From contig JAICVV010000098.1 of NCBI GenBank assembly GCA_025935155.1, forward strand, positions 1-7,337: a stretch of 7,337 nt of DNA, in the 5' to 3' direction. The first letter of the stretch is position 1, and each line of letters opens with the position of its first letter. The translations under genes and the position numbers were made by a program. The notes below the pieces were generated by a model. That model ran no database searches and was not told where the DNA came from. It saw only the letters and a program-made list of their open reading frames with translations. This stretch comes from Alphaproteobacteria bacterium (GTDB lineage Bacteria; Pseudomonadota; Alphaproteobacteria; Micropepsales; Micropepsaceae). This document shows positions 1 to 6,047 of this stretch, piece after piece.

Positions 1-966
1 CTCAATCTGCGTCTTGTTGAGCGGCAGGACGAAAAAAAGGAAATCGCCGTGCACATCCTTGTACCACGGCTCGGATTTGTATTTCCGGCGCAGTGCGTCG
101 AACGCCTCGTAGCCTTCCTTGCCACCTGTTTCCACGATGCGCTCGCCGGCGCGGGCCAATTCCAGCGCCTTCTTCGTGTCCTCCGCGGAGTGATGATGAA
201 AGCGCATGTCGAGCGCCACGCTTTCCTGGTCCTCCTGCAGCACCGTCACCGCCAGCCCGAAGCTGACGATGGCGAAGTTGACTCGGGCTCGGTTCGCCGC
301 CAGGGGCACAACCCAGCCGCCCTCGCTGCCGCCCTGATAGCCGATGCGGCCCAATCGCGGGCCGGCGAGGCGCTTGGCCTCTTTCATCGCAGCGATGGCA
401 TCGTTCGCCAGCACGTTAAAGTCTTGTGTGTACTTGCCACCGGAGGATCCGGTGCCGCGCTTGTCGTAGACGAACGCGCCGATGCCCTGCGCAGGAAACA
501 TTCGTTGCAGGGAATAGAATTCAAGCGCGGAATCGTGTTCGGAACCGTGCACCAGAACGACGACCGGAACTATGCCCTTGCCCTGGGGCATAACCAGCCG
601 CCCGACGAGTTTCACACCATCGCTCTCGAATGTGGTATTTTGAGTCTCGAAGGCGATGCGCTGGCCGCGGTCGCTTCCGAAGCCGATTTCGCCTTTGGCG
701 CAATCGGAAAATGTAACCCTTTTTCCGTCCGCGCGATCGGTCCAGCCAAAGGTGCTCGTCCAGATGCCGTTCTTTTGCGGATGCAACTGTCCGGTTTGGC
801 CGCTGAAGAGGCGCCAGCGCAGCGTATCGCCGTCGGAGGGGGCAATATCCACCGCGCGTCCGTCGCTCAGGCGATAGCTGCCAATATGGCAGTCCGGCGC
901 GCTGCCAGCATTGGCCGCAGTCGCACCAACAGCAAAACAAAACAGGACAACAGCAACGCGGAGCAA
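1..966 (-). CDS. Secreted alpha/beta hydrolase, 3' end outside the window
   Basis: The 322 visible residues are open from a TTG start to the window edge, so the C-terminus is missing. Residues 1-20 form a signal peptide (short n-region with one Arg, hydrophobic core VAVVLFCFAVG, cleavage after ANA), which predicts export to the periplasm or outside. Residues 21-110 are a beta-rich N-terminal region with two cysteines (C26, C89) that could pair. The hydrolase fold follows: VVVLVHG at 135-141 (oxyanion-hole strand), YDKRGTGSSGG at 167-177, and the nucleophile elbow GGSEGG at 212-217 with S214 as predicted catalytic serine. The acid and histidine of the triad would lie beyond the edge. The fold and motifs match serine hydrolases and peptidases of the acylaminoacyl-peptidase/FrsA-like type; the substrate is unknown. 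TTG is chosen because GAGGA lies 6 bases upstream and the signal peptide begins there. No ATG exists in this frame after the upstream stop. The gene lies 112 bases after the HAF gene on the same strand. Confidence 0.8.
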   Translation of the reverse strand, partial: MLRVAVVLFCFAVGATAANAGSAPDCHIGSYRLSDGRAVDIAPSDGDTLRWRLFSGQTGQLHPQKNGIWTSTFGWTDRADGKRVTFSDCAKGEIGFGSDRGQRIAFETQNTTFESDGVKLVGRLVMPQGKGIVPVVVLVHGSEHDSALEFYSLQRMFPAQGIGAFVYDKRGTGSSGGKYTQDFNVLANDAIAAMKEAKRLAGPRLGRIGYQGGSEGGWVVPLAANRARVNFAIVSFGLAVTVLQEDQESVALDMRFHHHSAEDTKKALELARAGERIVETGGKEGYEAFDALRRKYKSEPWYKDVHGDFLFFVLPLNKTQIE

Positions 967-972
967 ATGCAG

Positions 973-977
973 TCCTC
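973..977 (-). promoter_or_regulatory. Ribosome binding site supporting the hydrolase TTG start
   Basis: The minus strand reads GAGGA, 6 bases before TTG at 966. It decides the start, because the frame has no ATG or GTG between the upstream in-frame TAA and the signal peptide. A better-looking pair, AGGAAAG (1011-1017) followed by ATG at 1007, lies just upstream in a different frame that stops after about 45 codons. An indel in this sequence therefore remains possible. Confidence 0.5.
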
Positions 978-1078
978 GGTTCGCCGGCGCAGATTGTGTG
1001 CCGTCATCTTCTTTCCTGATTTATAACGGCAGTGGTCCGGTTCAAAGGGGCTGCGCTCGAAGACGGCAAATAATCGGC

Positions 1079-2116
1079 CTACGGAGCGCGCAGGAACCCG
1101 TGATTGCCTGTCTTGTCCTTGAAATATCCCACGACGATGCCGTCGTCGTTGATGCCGAGCGGCTGGGTAAATTTGCTATTGGGCAGCGCGAACGTTTCGA
1201 TCTTTCCGTTCGGGGCGCGAACGAAGCCCTCGGTGTGGCCTTGCGGGTCGATAAATGAACCCGTGATTGCGCCGTGCCGGTTGATGGCGAACGCCTGTGC
1301 GCCCAATCCACTGGCACCGGGCACATCGAACTCTGTCAGTACGCCGCCGGCATCCCGCACGAAGGCCCGCTGAGACAGGCTTGTGGTTTTCACATACCCG
1401 GCAACCACGCCACGCGCGTTGATGGCCACGGCGTAAGTTCCCAGGCTCCCGCCCCTGCCGCCATCGTCCGCATCGAACTCCGCGAAATTCCCGTCCGCGG
1501 AGCGCACATAGCCATGCGCGGTGTTGCCGGAATCGAAATCGACACCGGCCACATCCCCTTTTGCGTTGAGTCTGTTCGCTTCGGTGTTTTGCCTGCCCGG
1601 CGCATCGAAGGTGGTGAGCGTCCCGTCCCTTACCAGCAGATAGCCGTGCGGGTGGATGTCCGAATCCCAATAGGTTCCGGCAATGGTCCGCTCGTCGTTG
1701 ATACCGCCGACGAACACCACCGTGGAGTTTTCCGGATCGAAGGATTTGATCTGGCCGGAAGGCGTGCGCACAAAACCGTGGGAGAACGAGAGGTTACCGG
1801 TGAAATCCACGCCGGCCACGGCGCCGTCGCGGTTGATGGCCACGCCTTCGCTCTGCTCGCCCTCTGCCGTAAAAATTGTATAGGTGCCGTCGGGCGCGCG
1901 CACAAAGGCATTGTAGTTTCCCTTTGCATCGCGAAACCAGCCGGTCACGGCAGAGGATGCGTTGATCGCCAGCGCAAGGGTGCCCTTTTCCGCGCCCGGC
2001 GCGTCCAGAACGGTGAACTGCGCGGCGACGGCGGGCGACGCCAGCAGCGCCGCCGCCAAGCCTATAGCGGGATATTCAAGTGCGGCCAATGAAATTTGCA
2101 GTTTCCCTGGCCGCAT
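1079..2116 (-). CDS. Secreted HAF-repeat protein with seven repeats
   Basis: The product has 345 residues. Residues 1-32 form a signal peptide with hydrophobic core IGLAAALLASPAV and cleavage after AVAA, so export is predicted. The mature part is almost entirely tandem repeats of 43-48 residues. Each has a core like (A/G)IN..G.(I/V).G followed by HGF/YVR...G....F(D/E). The IN/LN positions are 51, 94, 139, 183, 232, 278 and 322, giving seven units. This matches the 'probable extracellular repeat, HAF family' pattern; seven units fit a beta-propeller-like fold, but that is inference. There is no catalytic motif, membrane anchor or sorting tail, so the function is unknown and may be binding or structural. 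The ATG is well supported by AAAGGAG 7 bases upstream. The gene follows ahcY by 12 bases and is probably co-transcribed with it, although no metabolic link to ahcY is evident. Confidence 0.88.
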   Translation of the reverse strand: MRPGKLQISLAALEYPAIGLAAALLASPAVAAQFTVLDAPGAEKGTLALAINASSAVTGWFRDAKGNYNAFVRAPDGTYTIFTAEGEQSEGVAINRDGAVAGVDFTGNLSFSHGFVRTPSGQIKSFDPENSTVVFVGGINDERTIAGTYWDSDIHPHGYLLVRDGTLTTFDAPGRQNTEANRLNAKGDVAGVDFDSGNTAHGYVRSADGNFAEFDADDGGRGGSLGTYAVAINARGVVAGYVKTTSLSQRAFVRDAGGVLTEFDVPGASGLGAQAFAINRHGAITGSFIDPQGHTEGFVRAPNGKIETFALPNSKFTQPLGINDDGIVVGYFKDKTGNHGFLRAP

Positions 2117-2123
2117 CCTTGCT

Positions 2124-2130
2124 CTCCTTT
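2124..2130 (-). promoter_or_regulatory. Ribosome binding site of the HAF gene overlapping the ahcY stop
   Basis: The minus strand reads AAAGGAG, 7 bases before ATG at 2116. Its first two bases belong to the ahcY TAA stop (2129-2131). Ribosomes ending on ahcY would therefore sit on the initiation site of the next gene, which suggests translational coupling between the two genes. Confidence 0.75.
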
Positions 2131-3526
2131 AATAGCGGTAAGTGTCGGGCTTGAAGGGCCCGTTCTCCGGTACGCCGATATAGTCGGCCTGCTTCTTCGA
2201 CAGCTGCGTCAGCTTCACGCCGATCTTGTCGAGGTGTAGACGTGCGACCTTCTCGTCTAATTCCTTCGGCAAGGTATAAACTTTTTTCTCGTACTTGCCG
2301 GGATTTCCGAACAGCTCCATCTGGGCCAAGGTCTGGTTGGTGAAGGAGGACGACATCACGAAACTCGGGTGCCCCATGGCGTTGCCGAGGTTCACGAGGC
2401 GGCCTTCCGAAAGCAGGATGATGCGCTTGCCGTCAGGGAATTCGATCTCGTCCACCTGCGGCTTCACGTTGTGCCACTTGTAGTTCTTGAGTGCAGCCAC
2501 CTGAATTTCGGAATCGAAATGGCCGATGTTCGCCACGATGGCGCGGTGCTTCATCGCCCGCATGTGCTCGATGGTGATGACATCCACATTGCCGGTCGCG
2601 GTGACGAAAATGTCAGCGCGCGGCGCGGCATCGTCCATGGTCACCACTTCGTAGCCTTCCATCGCCGCCTGCAGCGCGCAGATGGGATCCACTTCGCTTA
2701 CCATCACGCGGCAGCCGGCCTGGCGTAAGCTGGCGGCCGAGCCTTTGCCGACATCGCCGAAGCCCGCGACCATGGCGACCTTGCCCGCCATCATGGTGTC
2801 GGTTCCGCGGCGGATGCCGTCCACCAGCGACTCGCGGCAGCCATAGAGATTATCGAATTTCGATTTGGTCACGCTGTCGTTGACGTTGATGGCCGGAAAC
2901 AGCAGCGTGCCCTTTTTCTCCATCTCGTAGAGGCGATGCACGCCGGTGGTGGTTTCCTCTGTCACGCCGCGAATGTTGCGCGCGAGCTCGCCATACCAGC
3001 CGTGCTTGTGCTTCAGCCGCCGTTTAATGGCGCCGAAGAACGCTTCCTCTTCTTCGTTCCCTGGCTCATCGAGGAATTTGGTGTCGCCTTTTTCCGCACG
3101 CAGGCCGTAATGCACAAGCAGGGTGGCGTCGCCGCCATCGTCGAGAATCATGTTCGGCGTGCCGCCGTCCGCCCATTCGAAAATGCGATGGGTGTATTCC
3201 CAGTAGTCGTCCAGGCTCTCGCCCTTGATGGCGAACACCGGCGTGCCGCCCGCCGCAATCGCCGCCGCGGCGTGGTCCTGTGTCGAATAGATGTTGCACG
3301 ACGCCCAGCGCACATCGGCGCCCAGCGCCTTCAGGGTTTCGATCAGTACCGCCGTCTGGATGGTCATGTGCAGCGAGCCGGCGATGCGCGCACCCTTGAA
3401 CGGCTGGCTGGCGCCGAATTCCTCGCGGGTGGCCATCAGGCCCGGCATCTCGGTTTCGGCGATATCGATTTCCTTGCGGCCCCAATCGGCCAGGTTGATG
3501 TCCTTGACGGCGTAATCGTGGCTCAC
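2129..3526 (-). CDS. ahcY: Adenosylhomocysteinase (S-adenosyl-L-homocysteine hydrolase)
   Basis: A complete 465-residue protein. It reversibly splits S-adenosylhomocysteine into adenosine and homocysteine using tightly bound NAD. This clears the product inhibitor of SAM-dependent methyltransferases and feeds homocysteine to the methionine cycle; it acts in the cytosol as a homotetramer. Family landmarks are all present: [10 protein letters not shown] at 50-59, the substrate region [13 protein letters not shown] at 214-226 (K221, D225), GCRESLVDG with C230, the NAD-binding loop GFGDVGKG at 255-262, NIGHFD at 333-338, and a C-terminus ending KPDTYRY, the tail that reaches into the neighbouring subunit's cofactor site. 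Residues about 147-184 are the extra segment typical of the long bacterial form, so the length is normal. The start is GTG, preceded by AAGGAG with a 7-base spacer. No damage is seen. It is the first gene of a likely ahcY-HAF unit. Confidence 0.98.
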   Translation of the reverse strand: MSHDYAVKDINLADWGRKEIDIAETEMPGLMATREEFGASQPFKGARIAGSLHMTIQTAVLIETLKALGADVRWASCNIYSTQDHAAAAIAAGGTPVFAIKGESLDDYWEYTHRIFEWADGGTPNMILDDGGDATLLVHYGLRAEKGDTKFLDEPGNEEEEAFFGAIKRRLKHKHGWYGELARNIRGVTEETTTGVHRLYEMEKKGTLLFPAINVNDSVTKSKFDNLYGCRESLVDGIRRGTDTMMAGKVAMVAGFGDVGKGSAASLRQAGCRVMVSEVDPICALQAAMEGYEVVTMDDAAPRADIFVTATGNVDVITIEHMRAMKHRAIVANIGHFDSEIQVAALKNYKWHNVKPQVDEIEFPDGKRIILLSEGRLVNLGNAMGHPSFVMSSSFTNQTLAQMELFGNPGKYEKKVYTLPKELDEKVARLHLDKIGVKLTQLSKKQADYIGVPENGPFKPDTYRY

Positions 3527-3533
3527 GGAGGCG

Positions 3534-3539
3534 CTCCTT
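3534..3539 (-). promoter_or_regulatory. ahcY: Ribosome binding site for the ahcY GTG start
   Basis: The minus strand reads AAGGAG, 7 bases upstream of the GTG at 3526. It fixes this non-ATG start, and the resulting N-terminus ([16 protein letters not shown]) is the usual one for the family. Confidence 0.7.
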
Positions 3540-3587
3540 GGCTGCCGGCGGGGGCATATAGCAGGGCCGCTTCCGATACCGCAACAG

Positions 3588-3614
3588 GATATAAAGAAAT
3601 TCGCATATGTTTAT
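3588..3614 (-). promoter_or_regulatory. AT-rich block with partial dyad in the ahcY leader: possible promoter or operator
   Basis: This stretch of about 27 bases is strikingly AT-rich in GC-rich surroundings and lies about 62 bases upstream of ahcY. It contains ATAT at both ends of a 20-base segment (3589-3608), an inner GAAATTC, and an ATAAA...TTTAT pair (3591-3595 and 3610-3614). Both the placement and the imperfect symmetry suit a promoter with a dimeric regulator site. ArsR-family SahR regulators are known to control ahcY and methionine-cycle genes in some proteobacteria, so a SahR-like operator is one candidate. The dyad is imperfect and I could not compare it with a motif model. Confidence 0.3.
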
Positions 3615-3974
3615 CTAACATCCAGTCGCAGATTTGGTGCATGGGTTCCGAGCCAGCGCAGGATATTGAGAGTTGAAGTCGCTTTCGCAATGATCCTGCT
3701 GCGGGGGCTGATTTGTTTTGCAAAACGGAGGGCAAGCAGGCGTCGCGGAATTGTTCGTTTTGTTTGGAGGAAATTGCGGGCCCCTCCCTCTGGCCTGCAG
3801 AGTTCCCATTCGAACCTCCAGGAAACAGAGTGGAGGGTGCCCCTCTCACGGGCACAGAGCACAGATATTGTTCTTTCCCAGCCTTGAACAACGAAGCCGA
3901 GAATTTCTGCATTTTGTGTGCCTTCGAACCTCAAGTGGACAGGAATAAGGTACACCGAGAAATTCAAGGTCGAT
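3615..3974. other. Intergenic stretch with no supported gene
   Basis: Several overlapping open frames exist here on both strands, but none shows a recognisable domain, good codon pattern or convincing start, and they overlap each other freely. One 6-bp hairpin (GTGCCC at 3837-3842 with GGGCAC at 3850-3855, 7-base loop) is present without a T-tract, so I do not call it a terminator. Base composition is lower in GC than the flanking genes. Confidence 0.55.
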
Positions 3975-4091
3975 CCTCCCCCGCGAAGCGGGGGAGGGGG
4001 ACCATCGAGCGAAAGCGAAGATGGTGGAGTGGGCGAGAGCTCCCGCCCCCCTCGTCGCCTGCGGCGACACTCCCCGCGTAAATGGGGGGAG
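3975..4091 (+). repeat. GC-rich multi-hairpin intergenic repeat, copy A
   Basis: A chain of hairpins. First comes a perfect 10-bp stem CCTCCCCCGC / GCGGGGGAGG with a 3-base loop (3975-3997). Next is ACCATC / GATGGT (4001-4006 with 4020-4025). A GGGCGAGAGCTCCCGCCC segment follows, then GTCGCC-TGC-GGCGAC, and finally CTCCCC / GGGGAG near the right end. The first part matches copy B at 6323-6376 on the opposite strand. Such elements are common between genes in alphaproteobacteria. Copy A is longer than copy B and lies between the methyltransferase 3' fragment and the ahcY leader. Confidence 0.8.
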
Positions 4092-4112
4092 AACCAACGC
4101 CATGGAGTGAAA

Positions 4113-4532
4113 TCACAGCAGCTTTTCCTGCGTGCCTTTCATTTCCCGTTTGGCGCGCTTGAACACGTCCGGCGCGACCCACGGCAAATGCGGCTTCTTT
4201 CCGCCGAGCAGTTCTTCAATCGTCACGATCTGGATTTTCGCGAAATCGCCCTGCGCCTCGCTGCGGAAGTAGCCGGATGACACCGCTTCCTTGCGCATGT
4301 TGGCGGTGGGCTCGGCCAGGGTGATGAGCACGCCCATCTTGGCCTTCTCGCGATCCACCACGTTGCCCAGCTCACGGATCATCTGCACGCCGATATTTTC
4401 GCCGCGCTTCACCGACACGATCGCCTTCTCCGTCGTCTTGCCGTCGGGCTTGAAGTAGATGAAGCCGTCGATGCCGGTATCGGCGCCCTTCTTCTTGCCG
4501 CCATAGGGCACGGCATCCACCAGCGACACGGC
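4113..4532 (-). pseudogene. C-terminal fragment of a DNA methyltransferase, with Mrr-like domain
   Basis: About 139 codons, from AVSLVDAVPYGGKKKG to a C-terminus ending KRAKREMKGTQEKLL. From memory of the family, this is the conserved end of long site-specific adenine/cytosine-N4 methyltransferases that begin MNTL.YGDN and carry DPPF, and whose intact members are several times longer. Upstream of codon AVSL the family resemblance stops: the expected aromatic WAVSL context is replaced by unrelated sequence. A GTG at 4529 could start translation of a 138-residue product. In it, GADTGIDGFIYF (15-26) with D21 and SVK at 39-41 resembles the G.D.GIDG...V.VK core of Mrr-like restriction domains, so a lone nuclease-like domain might still be made. 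It is in the same frame as the inserted gene upstream, separated by its TGA and eight codons. I treat it as the 3' part of a broken gene whose 5' part is at 5477-5723. Confidence 0.75.
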
Positions 4533-5476
4533 CTCGTTGCTACTCCTTCGGTCTCAAGAAATGAGCCAATGCGGAATACGACGCTCTGATGTGATTTGAT
4601 ATTGCTTACCGCGTATTTCTTGTTGGGACAGCTCGCTCCCTATCCAGTCAGATCTTTTGGGGATCGGCATATTCAGTCGAAACCGCTGCACGGTATCGAA
4701 TCCGATTAAGAATCTTGCACGATTGCTATGCTCGTTGAAGCTCCCAGCCATGTCGAGCAAATTGGGGAGAGCCTCGCCCTGCGATTGTCCGTCCAGCCAG
4801 TATCGATGCTGGATACGCACAGCTTCGGTGATTGCCTTTGCAGCAATTGTGGATTCGTCAATGCACTCGGCCGCAAGCCGCTCTTGAATTGATCGAAGTT
4901 GATTCCAGGTAACAATTTCGTCGGGATTCACACCTTGTGCTACACAGCCGGCCGCTGGTCCATCGTCGAGAAGGAGGCGGTATGAAGCGCGCTCGAACCT
5001 TCTAAAAGAAGGCATTCTCGAATAGTGGAACGCTTCTGGAAAATCCTTGACGCTTGCGCGCTCCCGAAGCGTCTTGGCCTCGAATACAAGCACTCCATTT
5101 CCAACCGAATCACGCCAACAAAGCACGATATCGGCAATTACGAACCCTCGCGCAGTATGGTTGACACATTCCTCAAATAACCAACTGAACCGCACATCTT
5201 GAATCGGGGGCGAAAAGGTGACGTTCGAAGACCGAAGCAGCTCATCAGCCCATCTGAGATCGTCGAATGCCATAAAGATGTTGAACATGACGCAAGAAAG
5301 AACATCTTCTTTTGGCCGACCATCAGCTCGCCTTTCGACGTAGACGGACCGACCACGCGTCATCGTTCGATCATAAAAGACTCTCCTGATTGCTCGAGCC
5401 TGCCATGTGTTCGGTCCAGCAGGCCATGCCGGCAAGAGAGTCCACCAATAGTTGTGCTCCACCATCTTTCTCCACA
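4533..5476. mobile_element. Lower-GC segment replacing the centre of the methyltransferase
   Basis: On both sides the methyltransferase reading stops abruptly: after GNADAA near 5480 and before AVSL near 4532. The 944 bases between have no methyltransferase similarity that I can see and are almost filled by one open frame. By hand count, three 60-base lines inside (4561, 4681, 5281) are 43%, 47% and 48% GC. Lines in the two fragments (4381 and 5581) are 58% and 60%. This suggests foreign DNA that replaced the catalytic core instead of simply inserting. I see no transposase, terminal inverted repeat or target-site duplication at the junctions, so the mechanism is unknown. Confidence 0.6.
4554..5465 (-). 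CDS. Putative PD-(D/E)XK nuclease-like protein, family not recognised
   Basis: I do not recognise the family by name. The frame is open for 307 codons from a TTG at 5477. The ATG at 5465 gives 303 residues and the ATG at 5363 gives 269. Numbering from the TTG, a helix-like KEDVLSCVMFNIF (56-68) supplies E57. Strand IADIVLCW (114-121) supplies D116, and strand GVLVFEAKT (128-136) supplies E133-x-K135. This E...D...ExK order, with hydrophobic strands around it, is the usual layout of PD-(D/E)XK nucleases, as in restriction enzymes. The C-terminal half is soluble and charged, with no membrane segment or signal peptide. The gene fills the lower-GC segment between the two methyltransferase fragments. 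The start is uncertain: 5465 has only a close GGAG, while 5363 overlaps the stop of the upstream methyltransferase remnant as ATGA. It may be a defence nuclease. The fold is inference; that it is a real gene is likely but not certain. Confidence 0.6.
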   Translation of the reverse strand: MVEHNYWWTLLPAWPAGPNTWQARAIRRVFYDRTMTRGRSVYVERRADGRPKEDVLSCVMFNIFMAFDDLRWADELLRSSNVTFSPPIQDVRFSWLFEECVNHTARGFVIADIVLCWRDSVGNGVLVFEAKTLRERASVKDFPEAFHYSRMPSFRRFERASYRLLLDDGPAAGCVAQGVNPDEIVTWNQLRSIQERLAAECIDESTIAAKAITEAVRIQHRYWLDGQSQGEALPNLLDMAGSFNEHSNRARFLIGFDTVQRFRLNMPIPKRSDWIGSELSQQEIRGKQYQITSERRIPHWLIS

Positions 5477-5723
5477 ATCGGCGGCGTCCGCATTGCCGGA
5501 CTGCATCACTTCGTCGAATGCCTTTTCGGCCGGCGCATCCCAGTGCCAGGTGTCCTCGAAGGCTTCCATCTGGGCGTGGCTTTCGTGCCCGTCCGGCGCC
5601 TTGAACAGCACGTTGTAGGAGGCGTTCGAATTGAACGGCGGATCGAGATAGACCAGATGGACTGTCTCGTCCCTCACGTGCTCGCGCAGGATTTCCAGAT
5701 TATCGCCGTAAGAGGGTGTTCAT
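5477..5723 (-). pseudogene. N-terminal fragment of a DNA methyltransferase, frameshifted at its start
   Basis: Reads MNTL, then after a frame break YGDNLEILREHVRDE, followed by LVYLDPPFNSNASYNVLF and EAFEDTWHWDAP up to VMQSGNADAA. DPPF with the upstream hydrophobic strand is motif IV of N6-adenine/N4-cytosine methyltransferases, and MNTL.YGDN is the usual start of this group. Near 5711 the DNA reads CTCTTACGGC where a form like CTCTTCTACGGC would keep frame. Two bases are therefore apparently missing, and translation from the ATG at 5723 stops after seven codons. A GTG at 5677 could restart in the DPPF frame; that frame leaves the family after ADAA, runs through unrelated sequence and stops at TGA 5360-5362. 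The SAM-binding motif expected later in the protein is absent. The ATG lies 9 bases after the higA stop, so it was probably read with higBA. Confidence 0.75.
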
Positions 5724-5732
5724 ATCTGCGGC

Positions 5733-6047
5733 TCACGCGGCCTTCATCGTCGGGATGCGCGCGATCTCGCGCGCCATTGTACGGCCAAGGATTTCGAGAT
5801 CGTAGTTGGACTGCATGTTCAGCCACAGCTCCGGCCCATTGCCGAACAGCCGTCCAAGCCTGAGCGCCATAGGTGCCGTCACCGGCGCGCGTTCGCCCAG
5901 GATTGCGTAAAGCTGCGCGCGGGAAATGCCGAGTGCGCGGGCTATCTCCACCTTGGAGCTGCTCATGGCGGGCAACACATCCTCGCGCAGAAACGCGCCC
6001 GGATGGACGGGTGCAAGCCCTGCCGTCAAGTTCTTGTTCTTGGCCAT
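5733..6047 (-). CDS. higA: HigA-family antitoxin, XRE-type DNA-binding protein
   Basis: A 104-residue protein. The N-terminal HPGAFLREDVLPAM (15-28) is the signature of the HigA/VapI addiction-module antitoxin group. It is followed by a helix-turn-helix (about 31-57; VEIARALGISRAQLYAIL) and the usual ALRLGRLFGNGPELWLNMQ block at 61-79. In intact modules the protein binds and neutralises the HigB mRNA-cleaving toxin and represses its own operon. The start ATG shares one base with the stop of the upstream higB-like gene (TGATG), and GGAGG lies 10 bases upstream, which is the normal coupled toxin-then-antitoxin order. An upstream extension in this frame (to 6128) overlaps the toxin gene and is not needed. 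The antitoxin looks intact, while its partner toxin is a chimera, so it may now be an orphan regulator. The methyltransferase remnant follows after 9 bases. Confidence 0.9.
   Translation of the reverse strand: MAKNKNLTAGLAPVHPGAFLREDVLPAMSSSKVEIARALGISRAQLYAILGERAPVTAPMALRLGRLFGNGPELWLNMQSNYDLEILGRTMAREIARIPTMKAA

Noticed and set aside
49..1026. Long plus-strand open frame of 325 codons
   Set aside because: It is antisense to the hydrolase, whose minus-strand frame has a signal peptide, HG and GGSEGG motifs. The plus-strand product has no recognisable domain and arises from the GC-rich codon pattern of the real gene.
1274..2092. Plus-strand open frame of 272 codons
   Set aside because: It is antisense to the HAF-repeat gene; its apparent periodicity is the mirror of the real repeats.
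3527..3620. SAH riboswitch in the ahcY leader
   Set aside because: SAH riboswitches precede ahcY in some proteobacteria, but I could not match the conserved core or pseudoknot here by eye. A covariance-model search would be decisive.
2936..3676. Plus-strand open frame of 246 codons, and a minus-strand frame at 3066-3584
   Set aside because: Both overlap ahcY, whose frame carries every family motif. No independent evidence supports the others.
3837..3855. Possible terminator hairpin
   Set aside because: The 6-bp stem has no T-tract on either strand, and no gene ends close to it.
3523..4103. Several overlapping open frames on both strands, including a minus-strand frame at 3611-3967
   Set aside because: They overlap each other and the hairpin repeat, lack domains and have no convincing ribosome binding sites; those across 3975-4091 are translations of the repeat.
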